A DNA stretch of 64,000 nucleotides from Streptococcus mitis (GCF_016658865.1 NZ_CP067992.1:1197001-1261000), one strand, 5' to 3'; positions 19,724 to 31,348 are shown, counted from the stretch's first letter. Notes: generated by a model not told the origin, from the letters alone. Made by a program: numbers and translations.

Positions 19724-19753
19724 GGTTGGCTCTTGCCAACCTTATTTGATATA
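19712..19753. repeat. 19-bp perfect inverted repeat spanning the helicase stop codon
   Basis: Arms 19712-19730 and 19735-19753 are exact reverse complements around the tetraloop TCTT. The core GGTTGGC/GCCAACC is GC-rich and the outer arms AT-rich. It includes the helicase stop codon. There is no clean T run after it, so it may act as a terminator or as a 3' RNA stabiliser. Confidence 0.8.
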
Positions 19754-19797
19754 AATTCCATAGAAACGTTTATTCTAAGGAGTTTATCTCCAAACTC

Positions 19798-19820
19798 AGG
19801 AACAACTGTTCCTCTTTTTT
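19798..19820 (+). terminator. Rho-independent terminator between convergent units
   Basis: AGGAAC, AACT loop and GTTCCT, then C and six T residues on the plus strand. It lies just before the 3' end of the leftward gdpd gene. Confidence 0.7.
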
Positions 19821-19824
19821 GTTA

Positions 19825-21588
19825 CTAAAAATTAAAGAATTCCATTGCTTGTTTAAAAAGCAAATCTGTGTACTCTGGATCTTCTTGTGCAATGGTAACC
19901 TGCTCTTGAACCATTTCCAAGTCATCAGTTATCATGCCATCCGCTCCTAGCTGAACAGATTTATCAAAGGACTCTGAACTATTGATGGTCCACACGTACA
20001 ATCTCTGATCCGTATTCCAAAGCTTATTGACAAAATTTTGGTCCAAGGTTGAATACTCCATGGTGTAACCTGTGGCTTTGGTTCTTGGAAAAATACTATT
20101 GTAAGGCAGAATGAAATAGACTGGAATTTGTGAATCGTAGGCTAAAACCTGATCAATCACATGATAGTCTAAGGACTGCATTTGATGACCATTCTGCTTA
20201 ATGATGGCTCCATATTTGTCCATAAAGCGTTTCATTATATCTGGACTATCTTTTCGACTGGTCTTAATCTCAATAAGGAGTTTTTGATGCAATTCATTGG
20301 CTTTGTTGAGATAAGCATCAAAACTAGACACCTTGCTATGATAACCATTTTCTGAAATATCAAGTTTGGTTAATTCATCCAAAGTTAGATCTTGAGGATT
20401 GGCATTGACTCCTGTCAAATTCTTAATATTAGCATCATGCATCATGACAAACTGGCCATCTTTTGTTTCCTGAACATCCGTCTCAACAAAGTCTGGCCCT
20501 AGTTGAGCTGTCTTTTCTAGCGACTGTACAGTATTCTGCACACCGTTCTTATTAGAAACACCTCTATGAGAAATAACTAAAGGTTTATGTGCTACTGGAG
20601 CTTCCAAATAGACATACCCCTCAAGAGCAAAAAAGATAGCAGCACAGCCCATCACTCCCCATCTCATCCAGTGGTCTTTCTTTCTCCTTGGTGTGATTTC
20701 TAGTTCTTCCCCTGTCAAAAAGGAAACAAACTTAATAAGGAAATAGGTCAAGGCCATATAGTGGAAATTCTTGATCAAAACAAAATTGATTATTCCAAGT
20801 ACAAGAGATTCCTTATGGGTCAATCCATCCATCAATACCTGACTTGCTAAGATAGGAATCAAGAGAAGAATGAAAAATAGATACGTTTTGACGATAATCC
20901 AAAGCAAGTTCCAAATATAAAACCAGGATTGCCTTTTGGTCTTCTCTATACTGTATCTGACCGCTTCTTTGACTGTTTTCTTCTCAAACAAAAGCTGGGG
21001 TAAGGCAAACATCAAACGTACTGAAATGTAAAATAACAGTAAAGCCAGAATAGTAACAATCAAACCAACCAACCAGTACTTATCTTCTACATAGGCTACT
21101 ATAAATTCCGGAATGACGATTTTATTGAGGTAATAAATCTTTAAAATCTTTCGAATCAATGGAAAGAGCATCATGACATAAAAGAAAATAAAGGCCATTT
21201 TGGAAATCGTCACTTGCTTCATAAACAAGAAACTTTGTCGAAAGACCTTGCGACTGTACTCCAGCAAAGTTCTCTTTTCATGATAGAGGAGGTGTCGAGC
21301 TCCGATAAAGAGGAGTCCTATCTGGTAATAGGCGATTAGTAAATTAACGATTACCAGAACAAATAAAGCAAGACTAACAAAGGGAGAACCCTTTATAATG
21401 GCAAAAATATTATTGTAGGAAAGAAAGAGATAACCTGTCTGACGAAGTAACAGTCCAGCAATCCAAGAATTAAGTGGTAACCAGACAAACTCAATCATCA
21501 TGAATATCAAGAAAAAGAGAAAGAGTATTTTATCTAGATTAAAGTATATCTGCTTAAAACCTAGATTTTTAGGTTTTTCAGGTTTCAT
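19825..21588 (-). CDS. Membrane glycerophosphodiester phosphodiesterase
   Basis: A 587-aa protein. Residues 1 to about 330 form a membrane domain with roughly eight hydrophobic segments (GPDPase_memb type). The C-terminal part is a GDPD catalytic domain beginning VISHRGVSNKNGVQNT, with the metal and catalytic motifs HRG, ETDVQ and MMHDAN. GDPD enzymes hydrolyse glycerophosphodiesters to glycerol-3-phosphate and an alcohol; the membrane fusion suggests action on lipid or teichoic-acid-derived substrates at the cell surface. The ATG at 21588 follows AGGAG. It ends a unit beginning with the exonuclease gene. Confidence 0.9.
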   Translation of the reverse strand: MKPEKPKNLGFKQIYFNLDKILFLFFLIFMMIEFVWLPLNSWIAGLLLRQTGYLFLSYNNIFAIIKGSPFVSLALFVLVIVNLLIAYYQIGLLFIGARHLLYHEKRTLLEYSRKVFRQSFLFMKQVTISKMAFIFFYVMMLFPLIRKILKIYYLNKIVIPEFIVAYVEDKYWLVGLIVTILALLLFYISVRLMFALPQLLFEKKTVKEAVRYSIEKTKRQSWFYIWNLLWIIVKTYLFFILLLIPILASQVLMDGLTHKESLVLGIINFVLIKNFHYMALTYFLIKFVSFLTGEELEITPRRKKDHWMRWGVMGCAAIFFALEGYVYLEAPVAHKPLVISHRGVSNKNGVQNTVQSLEKTAQLGPDFVETDVQETKDGQFVMMHDANIKNLTGVNANPQDLTLDELTKLDISENGYHSKVSSFDAYLNKANELHQKLLIEIKTSRKDSPDIMKRFMDKYGAIIKQNGHQMQSLDYHVIDQVLAYDSQIPVYFILPYNSIFPRTKATGYTMEYSTLDQNFVNKLWNTDQRLYVWTINSSESFDKSVQLGADGMITDDLEMVQEQVTIAQEDPEYTDLLFKQAMEFFNF

Positions 21589-21596
21589 AGGCACTC

Positions 21597-22187
21597 CTAG
21601 TCAAATAATTGAGACAAGTCCAAGCCTCCAAAAGGATTGTTTGATAGGCTACTTTCCGTCTCTAACAATTCTCTAGCTTGATCTGACTCTAGAAAGGACT
21701 CGTAAACACGCGCCGTCATCCGAGCATCCTCCAAGCTATTATGAGACTGACCTTGAAATCCAAGAAATGAGGCAACAGTTTGCAATTTGAGATTGGCAAT
21801 ACCATGTAAATCTGAACTACGGCGTTCAAAGGCTTCATCATATAGATCCACCTTGTACTGCTGGCTGTAGTCTAAACCATGCTCTGCTAGAATAGGCAAA
21901 TCACTTTTAGCAGCATTGTAGCCTACCATAGGCAAAGAACCCACAAACTCTTGAAATTCTGCTATAACTTTCTCTACTGGTGGAGCATCTTTTAGAGTCT
22001 CAGCTGTAATTCCAGTCAATCCATTGATAAAACTCTTTAGAGGCACACTAGTCTGGACATAGGAATCATAGGCATCGATTTCCTGACCATCTCTAAAACG
22101 CACTGCCGATACTTGAATCAAGTGTGTTTGTCCTTCGTGCTGATTAAATTCTAAATCGAAAGCAATGTAATCTTCTATTCGTTCCAT
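21597..22187 (-). CDS. DEDDh 3'-5' exonuclease (DnaQ-like)
   Basis: A 196-aa stand-alone exonuclease of the RNase T/DnaQ superfamily. Exo I is YIAFDLEFNQ (Asp and Glu metal ligands), Exo II lies near VGYNAAKSDLPIL, and Exo III is SHNSLEDARMTARV, the His-x4-Asp of DEDDh enzymes. No polymerase or helicase domain is attached. A proofreading, repair or RNA-trimming role is possible. It sits 8 nt upstream of the gdpd start. Confidence 0.88.
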   Translation of the reverse strand: MERIEDYIAFDLEFNQHEGQTHLIQVSAVRFRDGQEIDAYDSYVQTSVPLKSFINGLTGITAETLKDAPPVEKVIAEFQEFVGSLPMVGYNAAKSDLPILAEHGLDYSQQYKVDLYDEAFERRSSDLHGIANLKLQTVASFLGFQGQSHNSLEDARMTARVYESFLESDQARELLETESSLSNNPFGGLDLSQLFD

Positions 22188-22253
22188 TTTCTACCTCTCC
22201 TATACTGTCTCTGTTCTAATCAACTATAGCATTCACAAACAAAAGAAGCCATC

Positions 22254-22270
22254 AGGTTAGCATTTAACCT
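22254..22270 (-). terminator. Weak terminator-like hairpin after rocS
   Basis: AGGTTA (22254-22259) and TAACCT (22265-22270) form a 6-bp stem. The minus strand reaches a broken T run about ten bases later. Confidence 0.4.
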
Positions 22271-22284
22271 AAACAGCTCCTTGA

Positions 22285-22776
22285 TTATCCTCCAAATAAA
22301 CGAGCAAAAAAGCCTTTCTTAGTGGATTGGACTTCTTCTTTTGCTTGGTCCAGCTCTAGCTTGAGATTTTCTTGATCCTTCATGGCTTGAAGGGTCAATT
22401 GTTGCTGCTGATCCAGTTGTTTATCTTTCTCAGCAATCTGACGGTCTTTGATGCGCATTTGCTCATCTTTTTCTGATAATTGACGATCCTTGGCTTTTAA
22501 TTGTTCATAGAGACGGAGAATTTCTGCATTCTTCTCGTCCACTAGAATCTCCATCAGTTCACGTTGCTTGACATCTTCACTGACAGGCTCATCTTCAAAA
22601 ATCGTTTTTTTATAAATTTCTTCTAGCTTAATCAAGCCACTTCTGGTAACGACTGTTACCCCTTTGTCATTTTTATCTGTGTCTTCTTCTGGTAATTCCT
22701 TGACACGGTTATTGATTGCTTGGCGAGATAATCCTAAAACCTCTGCAATCTCACTTACGGTCATTTCAATACTCAT
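22285..22776 (-). CDS. rocS: RocS, regulator of chromosome segregation
   Basis: A 163-aa protein matching pneumococcal RocS in architecture and neighbourhood. It has an N-terminal HTH (residues 1-60, MTVSEIAEVLGLSRQAINNRV), a long coiled coil (about 75-150) with near-heptad KDRQLSEKDEQ-type repeats, and a C-terminal amphipathic helix KKGFFARLFGG that would attach it to the membrane. In S. pneumoniae RocS binds DNA and membrane and helps nucleoid segregation and protection. It is the last gene of the glmU-nudF-macP-mtnN-rocS run. Confidence 0.88.
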   Translation of the reverse strand: MSIEMTVSEIAEVLGLSRQAINNRVKELPEEDTDKNDKGVTVVTRSGLIKLEEIYKKTIFEDEPVSEDVKQRELMEILVDEKNAEILRLYEQLKAKDRQLSEKDEQMRIKDRQIAEKDKQLDQQQQLTLQAMKDQENLKLELDQAKEEVQSTKKGFFARLFGG

Positions 22777-22852
22777 AATATCCTCTGAAACGTTTTCTAG
22801 CTTTTCTTTACTTAAATCTTATCATAAGCTAGAAAAACTGTCAAATTTCCGC

Positions 22853-23545
22853 TTAATCTAAGGCATTCAAAAAAGCTAATAAGACTTGAGCAGAGCGACG
22901 TCCAGCTTCGATAATAAACTCATCAAAAGAGATGTTTGCTTCATGGTTGGCATTGTCACTCATAGCACGGATAACTAAGACTGGAAGATTAAGAGCATGC
23001 GCTGCCTGAGCAATAGCTGCCCCCTCCATCTCAACGGCTAAAACTCCTGGGAAATGGGACTTAATTGCTTCTATCTTGTCATTTCCTGCAACAAAACTAT
23101 CACCTGTAGCAATCAAACCAAGATGCCAGTTCTGGTCCAATTGAGATAAACTCTTTTGGATTTTGGCGACAAAGGTTTTATCTGATTCAAAATACAGCGG
23201 TTGTTGCGCCATTTGTCCATAATCATAGCCAAAAGCTGTGACATCCACGTCATGATAGGCTAATTTGTCAGCAATCACGACATCCCCAACAGCAATCCCT
23301 TCTGCGACGGCACCAGCTGATCCTGTATTGATAAGAGCATCCACTTGGAAATGATCAGCCAAAATCGCCACACTCATAGCAGACATGACCTTACCAATTC
23401 CACTTTCTACAAGAACGACTTCATGAGAGGCAATGCTTCCTGTGTGATAGGTATTCCCCAAAACAACTTGCTCCTGGGCATTGTCTAAATGCTGGATTAG
23501 ATAAGCCAGTTCTTCTGGCATAGCCGCAATAATTCCTATTTTCAT
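22853..23545 (-). CDS. mtnN: 5'-methylthioadenosine/S-adenosylhomocysteine nucleosidase
   Basis: A 230-aa Pfs/MTAN enzyme that cleaves methylthioadenosine and S-adenosylhomocysteine, recycling SAM by-products and supplying the S-ribosylhomocysteine precursor of AI-2. Motifs: MKIGIIAAMPEELAYL, GIGKVMSAMS, NTGSAGAVAEG, VEMEGAAIAQAAH and the catalytic-region RAMSDNANHEA. Located between macP and rocS with a short gap on the macP side. Confidence 0.96.
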   Translation of the reverse strand: MKIGIIAAMPEELAYLIQHLDNAQEQVVLGNTYHTGSIASHEVVLVESGIGKVMSAMSVAILADHFQVDALINTGSAGAVAEGIAVGDVVIADKLAYHDVDVTAFGYDYGQMAQQPLYFESDKTFVAKIQKSLSQLDQNWHLGLIATGDSFVAGNDKIEAIKSHFPGVLAVEMEGAAIAQAAHALNLPVLVIRAMSDNANHEANISFDEFIIEAGRRSAQVLLAFLNALD

Positions 23546-23561
23546 TTCAATTCCTTTTCTA

Positions 23562-23873
23562 TTACAAAAGTTTCATTGCTAAAACAAGCAAGATCAAGAG
23601 AAAGATGACAGCAAATAAGATTTTATTTAACTTAGAATTGAAGACATTTCTCTTGGTATTTTCAATACGACGGCTTTTATGAATAGACGGTTCGACCTGA
23701 ATCTTCAAGGTTTCCTGGCTAAAACCATGTTCCTTAGGATTGGCATAACCAAAACGGGAAGATGAGGTTGGTAAAATCTTGGTCTCCTCATCATCTAGCA
23801 AAGGGGGACCTGAAATTTTTTCGCCTCTATTAGCTCTTTCAATCATTTCATCCGTTAATAAAGGTTTACCCAT
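23562..23873 (-). CDS. macP: MacP, membrane cofactor of PBP2a
   Basis: A 103-aa protein with a cytoplasmic N-terminal region and one C-terminal membrane segment (about residues 82-102). It is assigned as MacP, the pneumococcal midcell protein that activates the peptidoglycan synthase PBP2a and is phosphorylated by the Ser/Thr kinase StkP. A threonine in DEETKIL (residue 31) sits at or next to the described phosphosite position. Its location between nudF and mtnN, close to rocS, matches the pneumococcal locus. Confidence 0.82.
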   Translation of the reverse strand: MGKPLLTDEMIERANRGEKISGPPLLDDEETKILPTSSSRFGYANPKEHGFSQETLKIQVEPSIHKSRRIENTKRNVFNSKLNKILFAVIFLLILLVLAMKLL

Positions 23874-23884
23874 ACTGACCTCCT

Positions 23885-24430
23885 CTATTTTTTGTGTAAT
23901 TCCCAGTATTGAACAGCCATAATTGTCTTGGCATCACAGATGTGACCTGATTGGATTAATTCCTTGGCTTCTTCTAGGCTCACTTCAAGGACTTCCAAGG
24001 TTTCATCTTCATCCTGCGGACGTGGATTTTCCACCTTTGTCAAATCGCTTGCTAGGTATAGTTTTAACTTTTCATTACAAAAGCCAATGGCTGAATAAAA
24101 GTCATACAAGAGTTCTAACTTCCCTGTATAGGCTGTTTCTTCCTCTAATTCACGCAGGGCTGCTGCGACAGGGTCTGTATTTTCTCCTACTTCCAATTTT
24201 CCAGCTGGAATTTCGTAAGAGACAGCCTCGATAGCCTTACGGTACTGTTTGACCAAGATGAGTTTTTGCTCATTCGTTACAGCTAAAACACAGACAGCTC
24301 CATTGTGGAAAATCAAATCACGTTGGGCAGTTCCCTTGCCTTCTGGTAACTCAACCTGATCTTGTACCAATTTAAAAATTGGTCCTTGATAGATTTCTTT
24401 TCGGCTAAGCGTTTTTTCTTCAAATTCCAT
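23885..24430 (-). CDS. nudF: ADP-ribose pyrophosphatase (Nudix hydrolase)
   Basis: A 181-aa Nudix hydrolase of the ADP-ribose pyrophosphatase branch. The Nudix box is [20 protein letters not shown] followed by EETAY (from about residue 77). [27 protein letters not shown] and [12 protein letters not shown] are typical of the family. It converts ADP-ribose to AMP and ribose-5-phosphate. It lies 9 nt after glmU and 11 nt before macP, so co-transcription is likely. Confidence 0.9.
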   Translation of the reverse strand: MEFEEKTLSRKEIYQGPIFKLVQDQVELPEGKGTAQRDLIFHNGAVCVLAVTNEQKLILVKQYRKAIEAVSYEIPAGKLEVGENTDPVAAALRELEEETAYTGKLELLYDFYSAIGFCNEKLKLYLASDLTKVENPRPQDEDETLEVLEVSLEEAKELIQSGHICDAKTIMAVQYWELHKK

Positions 24431-24439
24431 GATAGGCTC

Positions 24440-25834
<1,395 letters not shown>

Positions 25835-25937
25835 CTAGAAATTCCCTTTTATTATACCATATTTCAAATCATTCCGCGCTCTTGAATGAAAAAATGCTCT
25901 AAAGTCCTCTATTAACCCATTTTTTGAGTATTTTTTT

Positions 25938-25966
25938 TTGATTTTTTTTCATTTATAAGGTAAAAT
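25938..25966 (+). promoter_or_regulatory. Promoter directly abutting the GH25 gene
   Basis: TTGATT (25938-25943), 17 nt, TAAAAT (25961-25966). The ATG follows only 8 nt after the -10 element, so transcription should begin at or within two bases of the start codon. Confidence 0.75.
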
Positions 25967-25974
25967 TATAAGAT

Positions 25975-26775
25975 ATGAGAAAGAAAATTAATCCGCTTAT
26001 TTTGTTTGGTTTTTTTGGGATTATGATTTTCATTTTAATCCTAAATCGCCCTCGTTTTGAGGACCATCCTGTAAAAACAAAGTCAAATATCGCGCAAGTA
26101 GAATCGCAAGCGCTACATAATATAGATAAACCGGTGATTGATGTTTCTGGTTGGCAACGACCTGAGGAAATTAATTACGATACTCTCTCCCAAAACATTT
26201 CAGGAGCTATTGTTCGCGTCCATAGTGGCGCTCAGTCTTCAAAAGAGAATGATGCTTCCTTTGTTAATGGGGTAGACAAGGCCTTTAAAACCCATATTAC
26301 CGAGTTTCAAAAACGAAATGTCCCAGTTGGGGTCTATGCCTATGTAGCTGGAAAAAGTATCCAAGAAATGGAAAAGGCTGCTGAAAGTTTTTATAATTCC
26401 GCATCGCCATACAGCCCTAGCTACTATTGGCTAGATGTGGAAGAAAAAACCATGTCCAATATGAACGAAGGTGTTGAAGCCTTTCGTGCAAAACTAGAAT
26501 CACTAGGTGCTAAAAATATCGGAATCTACGTTGGGGTCTATTTCATGGAAGAACACAGTATTGATACTGACAAGTTTACGTCTGTGTGGATTCCTTCCTA
26601 TGGTTCTGACTCAGGATTTTACGAGGCAACTCCTAAGACTGATATAGATTATGACATTCACCAGTACACTTCTAAAGGAAAAATTGCTGGCTTTGACCAC
26701 GATTTGGATATCAACGTCATCTCTTCTTTAAAAAATAAAGAAGAAACCTTTAGAAAACTCTTTTTAAAACCTTAA
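25975..26775 (+). CDS. GH25 lysozyme (muramidase), membrane-anchored
   Basis: A 266-aa glycoside hydrolase family 25 protein that would cleave MurNAc-GlcNAc bonds in peptidoglycan. The N-terminal hydrophobic segment (about residues 8-24) is a signal anchor, then a linker. The catalytic domain begins PVIDVSGWQRPEEINYD, has the acidic motif YYWLDVEEKTM with the expected catalytic residues, and ends near FDHDLDINV. No choline-binding repeats are attached. There is no ribosome site at normal distance: the nearest AAGG is about 14 nt upstream and lies in the promoter spacer, so the mRNA is probably leaderless. Confidence 0.9.
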   Translation: MRKKINPLILFGFFGIMIFILILNRPRFEDHPVKTKSNIAQVESQALHNIDKPVIDVSGWQRPEEINYDTLSQNISGAIVRVHSGAQSSKENDASFVNGVDKAFKTHITEFQKRNVPVGVYAYVAGKSIQEMEKAAESFYNSASPYSPSYYWLDVEEKTMSNMNEGVEAFRAKLESLGAKNIGIYVGVYFMEEHSIDTDKFTSVWIPSYGSDSGFYEATPKTDIDYDIHQYTSKGKIAGFDHDLDINVISSLKNKEETFRKLFLKP

Positions 26776-26806
26776 AAGCATTTGTTTCTCATTTGCTTTT
26801 TCTTTT
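26774..26806 (+). terminator. Rho-independent terminator after the GH25 gene
   Basis: AAAAGCA (26774-26780) and TGCTTTT (26794-26800), with AAATG/CATTT extension, followed by T-rich sequence. Confidence 0.65.
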
Positions 26807-26869
26807 TGTTTTAGATTGTGATACAATATAGTAAGGATTTTTTGAAATAGAAATAGTTGGAGGAAAAAT

Positions 26870-27712
26870 ATGCTCTCATGGTTAGCACGTGTTATTAAAG
26901 GGATTGTCATTGCTCTTGGATTTATTCTACCGGGAATTTCCGGAGGGGTTCTAGCAGCAATCTTAGGAATTTATGAACGAATGATTGGTTTTCTGGCTCA
27001 TCCCTTTAAAGACTTTAAAGAAAATGTTTTGTATTTTATTCCAGTTGCCATCGGTATGCTTCTGGGAATCGGCTTATTTTCCTACCCAATTGAATACCTG
27101 CTTGAAAATTATCAGGTCTTTGTCCTATGGAGCTTTGCGGGTGCCATCATCGGTACAGTTCCTAGTCTCCTCAAGGAATCAACTCGAGAATCTGACCGAG
27201 ACAAGATTGATTTAGCTTGGTTCTGGATAACCTTTATCATTTCTGGATTAGGACTCTATGCCTTAAATTTTGTTGTTGGAACCTTAAGTGCCAGCTTTCT
27301 TAATTTCGTCCTAGCTGGTACACTGCTGGCTCTTGGCGTATTAGTTCCTGGACTCAGTCCATCAAATCTACTTTTAATTTTGGGGCTCTATGCTCCTATG
27401 TTGACTGGTTTTAAAACCTTTGACCTCTTGGGAACCTTCTTCCCGATTGGAATCGGTGCAGGTGCAACTCTCATCATTTTTTCAAAATTGATGGATTATG
27501 CCTTAAACAACTACCACTCACGCGTCTATCATTTCATCATCGGTATTGTCCTATCAAGTACCCTTTTGATCTTGATTCCAAATGCAGGAAATGCTGAAAG
27601 TATCCAGTACACCGGTATTTCTCTTGTTGGGTATGTCATCATTGCCTTCTTCTTTGCACTGGGAATCTGGCTTGGTATTTGGATGAGCCAATTGGAGGAT
27701 AAGTATAAATAA
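26870..27712 (+). CDS. DUF368 family membrane protein
   Basis: A 280-aa integral membrane protein with about eight hydrophobic segments and the DUF368 pattern: GFILPGISGGVLAAILGIYERM near the start and a repeated-half counterpart LVPGLSPSNLLLILGLYAPML near residue 160. Members are now often linked to polyprenyl-phosphate transport; that function is from family knowledge and not shown here. It has a good GGAGG site. Its stop codon overlaps the start of the next gene, indicating an operon with ybaK- and gpmB-like genes. Confidence 0.85.
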   Translation: MLSWLARVIKGIVIALGFILPGISGGVLAAILGIYERMIGFLAHPFKDFKENVLYFIPVAIGMLLGIGLFSYPIEYLLENYQVFVLWSFAGAIIGTVPSLLKESTRESDRDKIDLAWFWITFIISGLGLYALNFVVGTLSASFLNFVLAGTLLALGVLVPGLSPSNLLLILGLYAPMLTGFKTFDLLGTFFPIGIGAGATLIIFSKLMDYALNNYHSRVYHFIIGIVLSSTLLILIPNAGNAESIQYTGISLVGYVIIAFFFALGIWLGIWMSQLEDKYK

Positions 27713-28194
27713 TGGCAAAAAAAGTTAAAATCAAAAAAACATTGGTGGAACAAATCCTGTCCAAAGCAGGTATCCCACATCAGGGGATTCAAATCAATGC
27801 CCTGGAAGGAGAGCTTCCTCAAGGTTATGAAAAAGATCAGATTTTTAAAACCTTGGCGCTTTTGGGAGATAAAACAGGACCGATTATCGGAATTGTCCCT
27901 ATCACTCAACACTTGTCTGAAAAAAAACTAGCCAAAATTTCTGGCAACAAAAAAGTGAGCATGATTCCACAAAAAGACTTGGAAAAAACAACTGGTTATA
28001 TTCATGGAGCCAATAATCCCGTCGGAATTCGTCAGAAACACAATTACCCCATTTTTATCGATAAGATTGCTCTAGACTTGGATCAAATGATTGTCTCTGC
28101 TGGCGAAGTTGGTCACAGCATTATCGTCGCTCCACAAGACTTGGCTAGTTTTGTAAAGGCTGACTTTGTAGATATCTTGGAGGACAGCAAGTAA
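27712..28194 (+). CDS. YbaK/EbsC family aminoacyl-tRNA deacylase
   Basis: A 160-aa YbaK-like protein. Members hydrolyse mischarged tRNA, typically Cys-tRNA(Pro). Typical stretches are VEQILSKAGIPHQ, FKTLALLGDKTG, LSEKKLAKISGNKKVSMIPQKDLEKTTGY and GANNPVGIRQKHNYPIFIDKIA. It overlaps its neighbours by 1 nt on both sides, so it is translated with them. Substrate specificity is inferred from the family. Confidence 0.9.
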   Translation: MAKKVKIKKTLVEQILSKAGIPHQGIQINALEGELPQGYEKDQIFKTLALLGDKTGPIIGIVPITQHLSEKKLAKISGNKKVSMIPQKDLEKTTGYIHGANNPVGIRQKHNYPIFIDKIALDLDQMIVSAGEVGHSIIVAPQDLASFVKADFVDILEDSK

Positions 28195-28811
28195 TGAAAC
28201 TCTACTTTGTCCGCCACGGTCGTACAGTCTGGAACCAAGAAGGTCGCTTTCAAGGCGCCAGTGGAGATTCTCCCCTTCTTCCTGAATCCATTGAAACCCT
28301 AAAACAACTAGGTCAATATCTTAAGGATATTCCTTTTGATCAGATTTATTCAAGTGATTTACCTCGAGCATTCAAATCTGCTGAGATTATTCAAAGTCAA
28401 CTCCAGACTCCCTGTCCTTTAGAAAGCGTTCCTAACCTCCGTGAATGGCAGCTGGGAAAGTTGGAAGGTTTGAAAATTGCAACCTTGGAAGCTATTTACC
28501 CGCAACAAATCAAAGCTTTCCGATTTAATCTTGCTCAATTTGACACTCAAATGTTTGGCGCTGAATCCCTCTATAATACCACTCAACGTACCATCCAATT
28601 TATCAAATCATTAAAAGATAGTCCAGCTGAGCGTATTCTAATTGTCGGTCACGGCGCCAATCTTACTGCCAGTCTCCGTACTCTTTTAGGTTATAAAGAA
28701 CCTCTTCTTCGTAAAGATGGCGGTCTAGCAAATGCCAGCCTGACCATTCTTGAAACCCATGATTTTGAAAAATTCACTCTTGATACATGGAATGATACTT
28801 CTTATCAATAA
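28194..28811 (+). CDS. Histidine phosphatase family protein (phosphoglycerate-mutase-like)
   Basis: A 205-aa member of the histidine phosphatase superfamily. The phosphohistidine motif is FVRHGRTVWNQEGRFQG at residues 5-21, and the second catalytic histidine is in IVGHGANL. Often annotated GpmB-like, although proteins of this kind are commonly broad phosphatases rather than glycolytic mutases. It is the last gene of the DUF368-ybaK unit and is followed by a strong terminator. Confidence 0.88.
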   Translation: MKLYFVRHGRTVWNQEGRFQGASGDSPLLPESIETLKQLGQYLKDIPFDQIYSSDLPRAFKSAEIIQSQLQTPCPLESVPNLREWQLGKLEGLKIATLEAIYPQQIKAFRFNLAQFDTQMFGAESLYNTTQRTIQFIKSLKDSPAERILIVGHGANLTASLRTLLGYKEPLLRKDGGLANASLTILETHDFEKFTLDTWNDTSYQ

Positions 28812-28842
28812 AGAACTTGATTTTAGCGTCAAGTTCTTTTTA
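28811..28842 (+). terminator. Rho-independent terminator
   Basis: AAGAACTTGA (28811-28820) and TCAAGTTCTT (28829-28838) are perfect 10-bp arms, followed by T residues. It overlaps the stop of the phosphatase gene. Confidence 0.9.
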
Positions 28843-28859
28843 GTTTTGAAAGATTATCC

Positions 28860-28888
28860 GTGAATTTCTCTGCTATTTATGATAAAAT
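28860..28888 (+). promoter_or_regulatory. Probable lysS promoter
   Basis: GTGAAT (28860-28865), 17 nt, TAAAAT (28883-28888) with a TGA extended -10. Confidence 0.55.
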
Positions 28889-28938
28889 GGGAGTATCGCA
28901 AAAAATGACTCATCGTATTCAATTTTGAGGAAAACTAG

Positions 28939-30438
<1,500 letters not shown>

Positions 30439-30444
30439 CCTCTT

Positions 30445-30472
30445 ATCCTCTGGTACTTGCCAGAGGATTTTT
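30445..30472 (+). terminator. Rho-independent terminator after lysS
   Basis: ATCCTCTGG (30445-30453) and CCAGAGGAT (30460-30468), then a T run. Confidence 0.9.
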
Positions 30473-30482
30473 CGATACAAAA

Positions 30483-30508
30483 AGAGACTGAGGAAAAACT
30501 CAATCTCT
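30483..30508 (-). terminator. Rho-independent terminator after the ABC transporter operon
   Basis: On the minus strand AGAGATTGAG and CTCAGTCTCT form a 9-of-10 bp stem ending in five T residues; it begins within the stop codon region of the binding-protein gene. Confidence 0.8.
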
Positions 30509-31339
30509 ACTTTTCACTTCTTTTGTTGCCACATCTTCTCCAAACCATTTCTGGCTGATTTCCTGGAACTTTCCTTCTTGATATAGTTCAATAAAGGATT
30601 GGTTTAATGCTGTTAATAATCTTTTATCAGCTGCTCTAACTCCAACAGCAAAAGATTCACTTTCAAATCCAGCTGAAAAGACATTGTAATCATTTAATAT
30701 CCCCTCAGACTGGAGGTAATAATTAGCATACACTCGGTCAATCAACAAAGCTTCAATCCGATCATTTTTCAAATCAATTAAGGCTTCATTGAAACTCTGG
30801 TATTGATTGGCCTTCTGGTCTTTAACACGATTTTTCAGTAAGTCTGGCTGAGCTTCAAAGTCTAAATAACCAGAGGAACCTGCTTGAGCTCCCAAGGTCT
30901 TATCCTTCATATCCTCTACTGAACGAATTTGCTTGCTTTTCTTCGTAACTAGTACTTGCTGATTTTCCATATAAGGAATACTAAAGGCAACTTTTTCTCG
31001 GCGTTCATCAGTCGCAGAATAGCCATTCCAAATGGCATCTATGGTTCCATTTTGCAGTTCTGTCTCCTTCATATCCCAGTCAATTGGCTGAAATTGAACC
31101 TTAAAACCTAATTTTTCAGAGACAGCCTCTGCTAAGTCAATATCAAATCCTGTATATTGACCATTCATTTCTTCAAATCCCATAGGTACGAAGGTATTAT
31201 CAAAACCAATGGTTATACTCCCCTGCTCTTGATACTTATCCCAGTTATCCTGCTTTGGATCACTAGCCTTCTGAGTACAGGCTGTTAAGAAGAGAGTCAG
31301 GAGAGAAACCAATACTAAAGCAATTTTCTTATTAGTCAT
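30500..31339 (-). CDS. Amino-acid ABC transporter, substrate-binding lipoprotein
   Basis: A 279-aa solute-binding lipoprotein. The signal peptide ends in the lipobox LTAC with Cys21 as lipidation site. The mature part is a family 3 (polar amino acid) binding fold: GFDNTFVPMGFEEMNGQYTG then FDIDLAEAVSEKLG, WDMKETELQNGTIDAIWNG and a C-terminal AVGVRAADKRLLTALNQSF. The ATG at 31339 follows GGAGGTGA. It is the third gene of a permease-ATPase-binding protein operon. The amino acid is not determinable from sequence; glutamine, aspartate/glutamate or cystine are possible. Confidence 0.92.
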   Translation of the reverse strand: MTNKKIALVLVSLLTLFLTACTQKASDPKQDNWDKYQEQGSITIGFDNTFVPMGFEEMNGQYTGFDIDLAEAVSEKLGFKVQFQPIDWDMKETELQNGTIDAIWNGYSATDERREKVAFSIPYMENQQVLVTKKSKQIRSVEDMKDKTLGAQAGSSGYLDFEAQPDLLKNRVKDQKANQYQSFNEALIDLKNDRIEALLIDRVYANYYLQSEGILNDYNVFSAGFESESFAVGVRAADKRLLTALNQSFIELYQEGKFQEISQKWFGEDVATKEVKSRD

Positions 31340-31348
31340 TGTCACCTC

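Noticed and set aside
22285..22776. RocS gene read as a plasmid replication or MarR-type regulator
   Set aside because: The amphipathic C-terminal helix and the macP-mtnN neighbourhood match pneumococcal RocS better.
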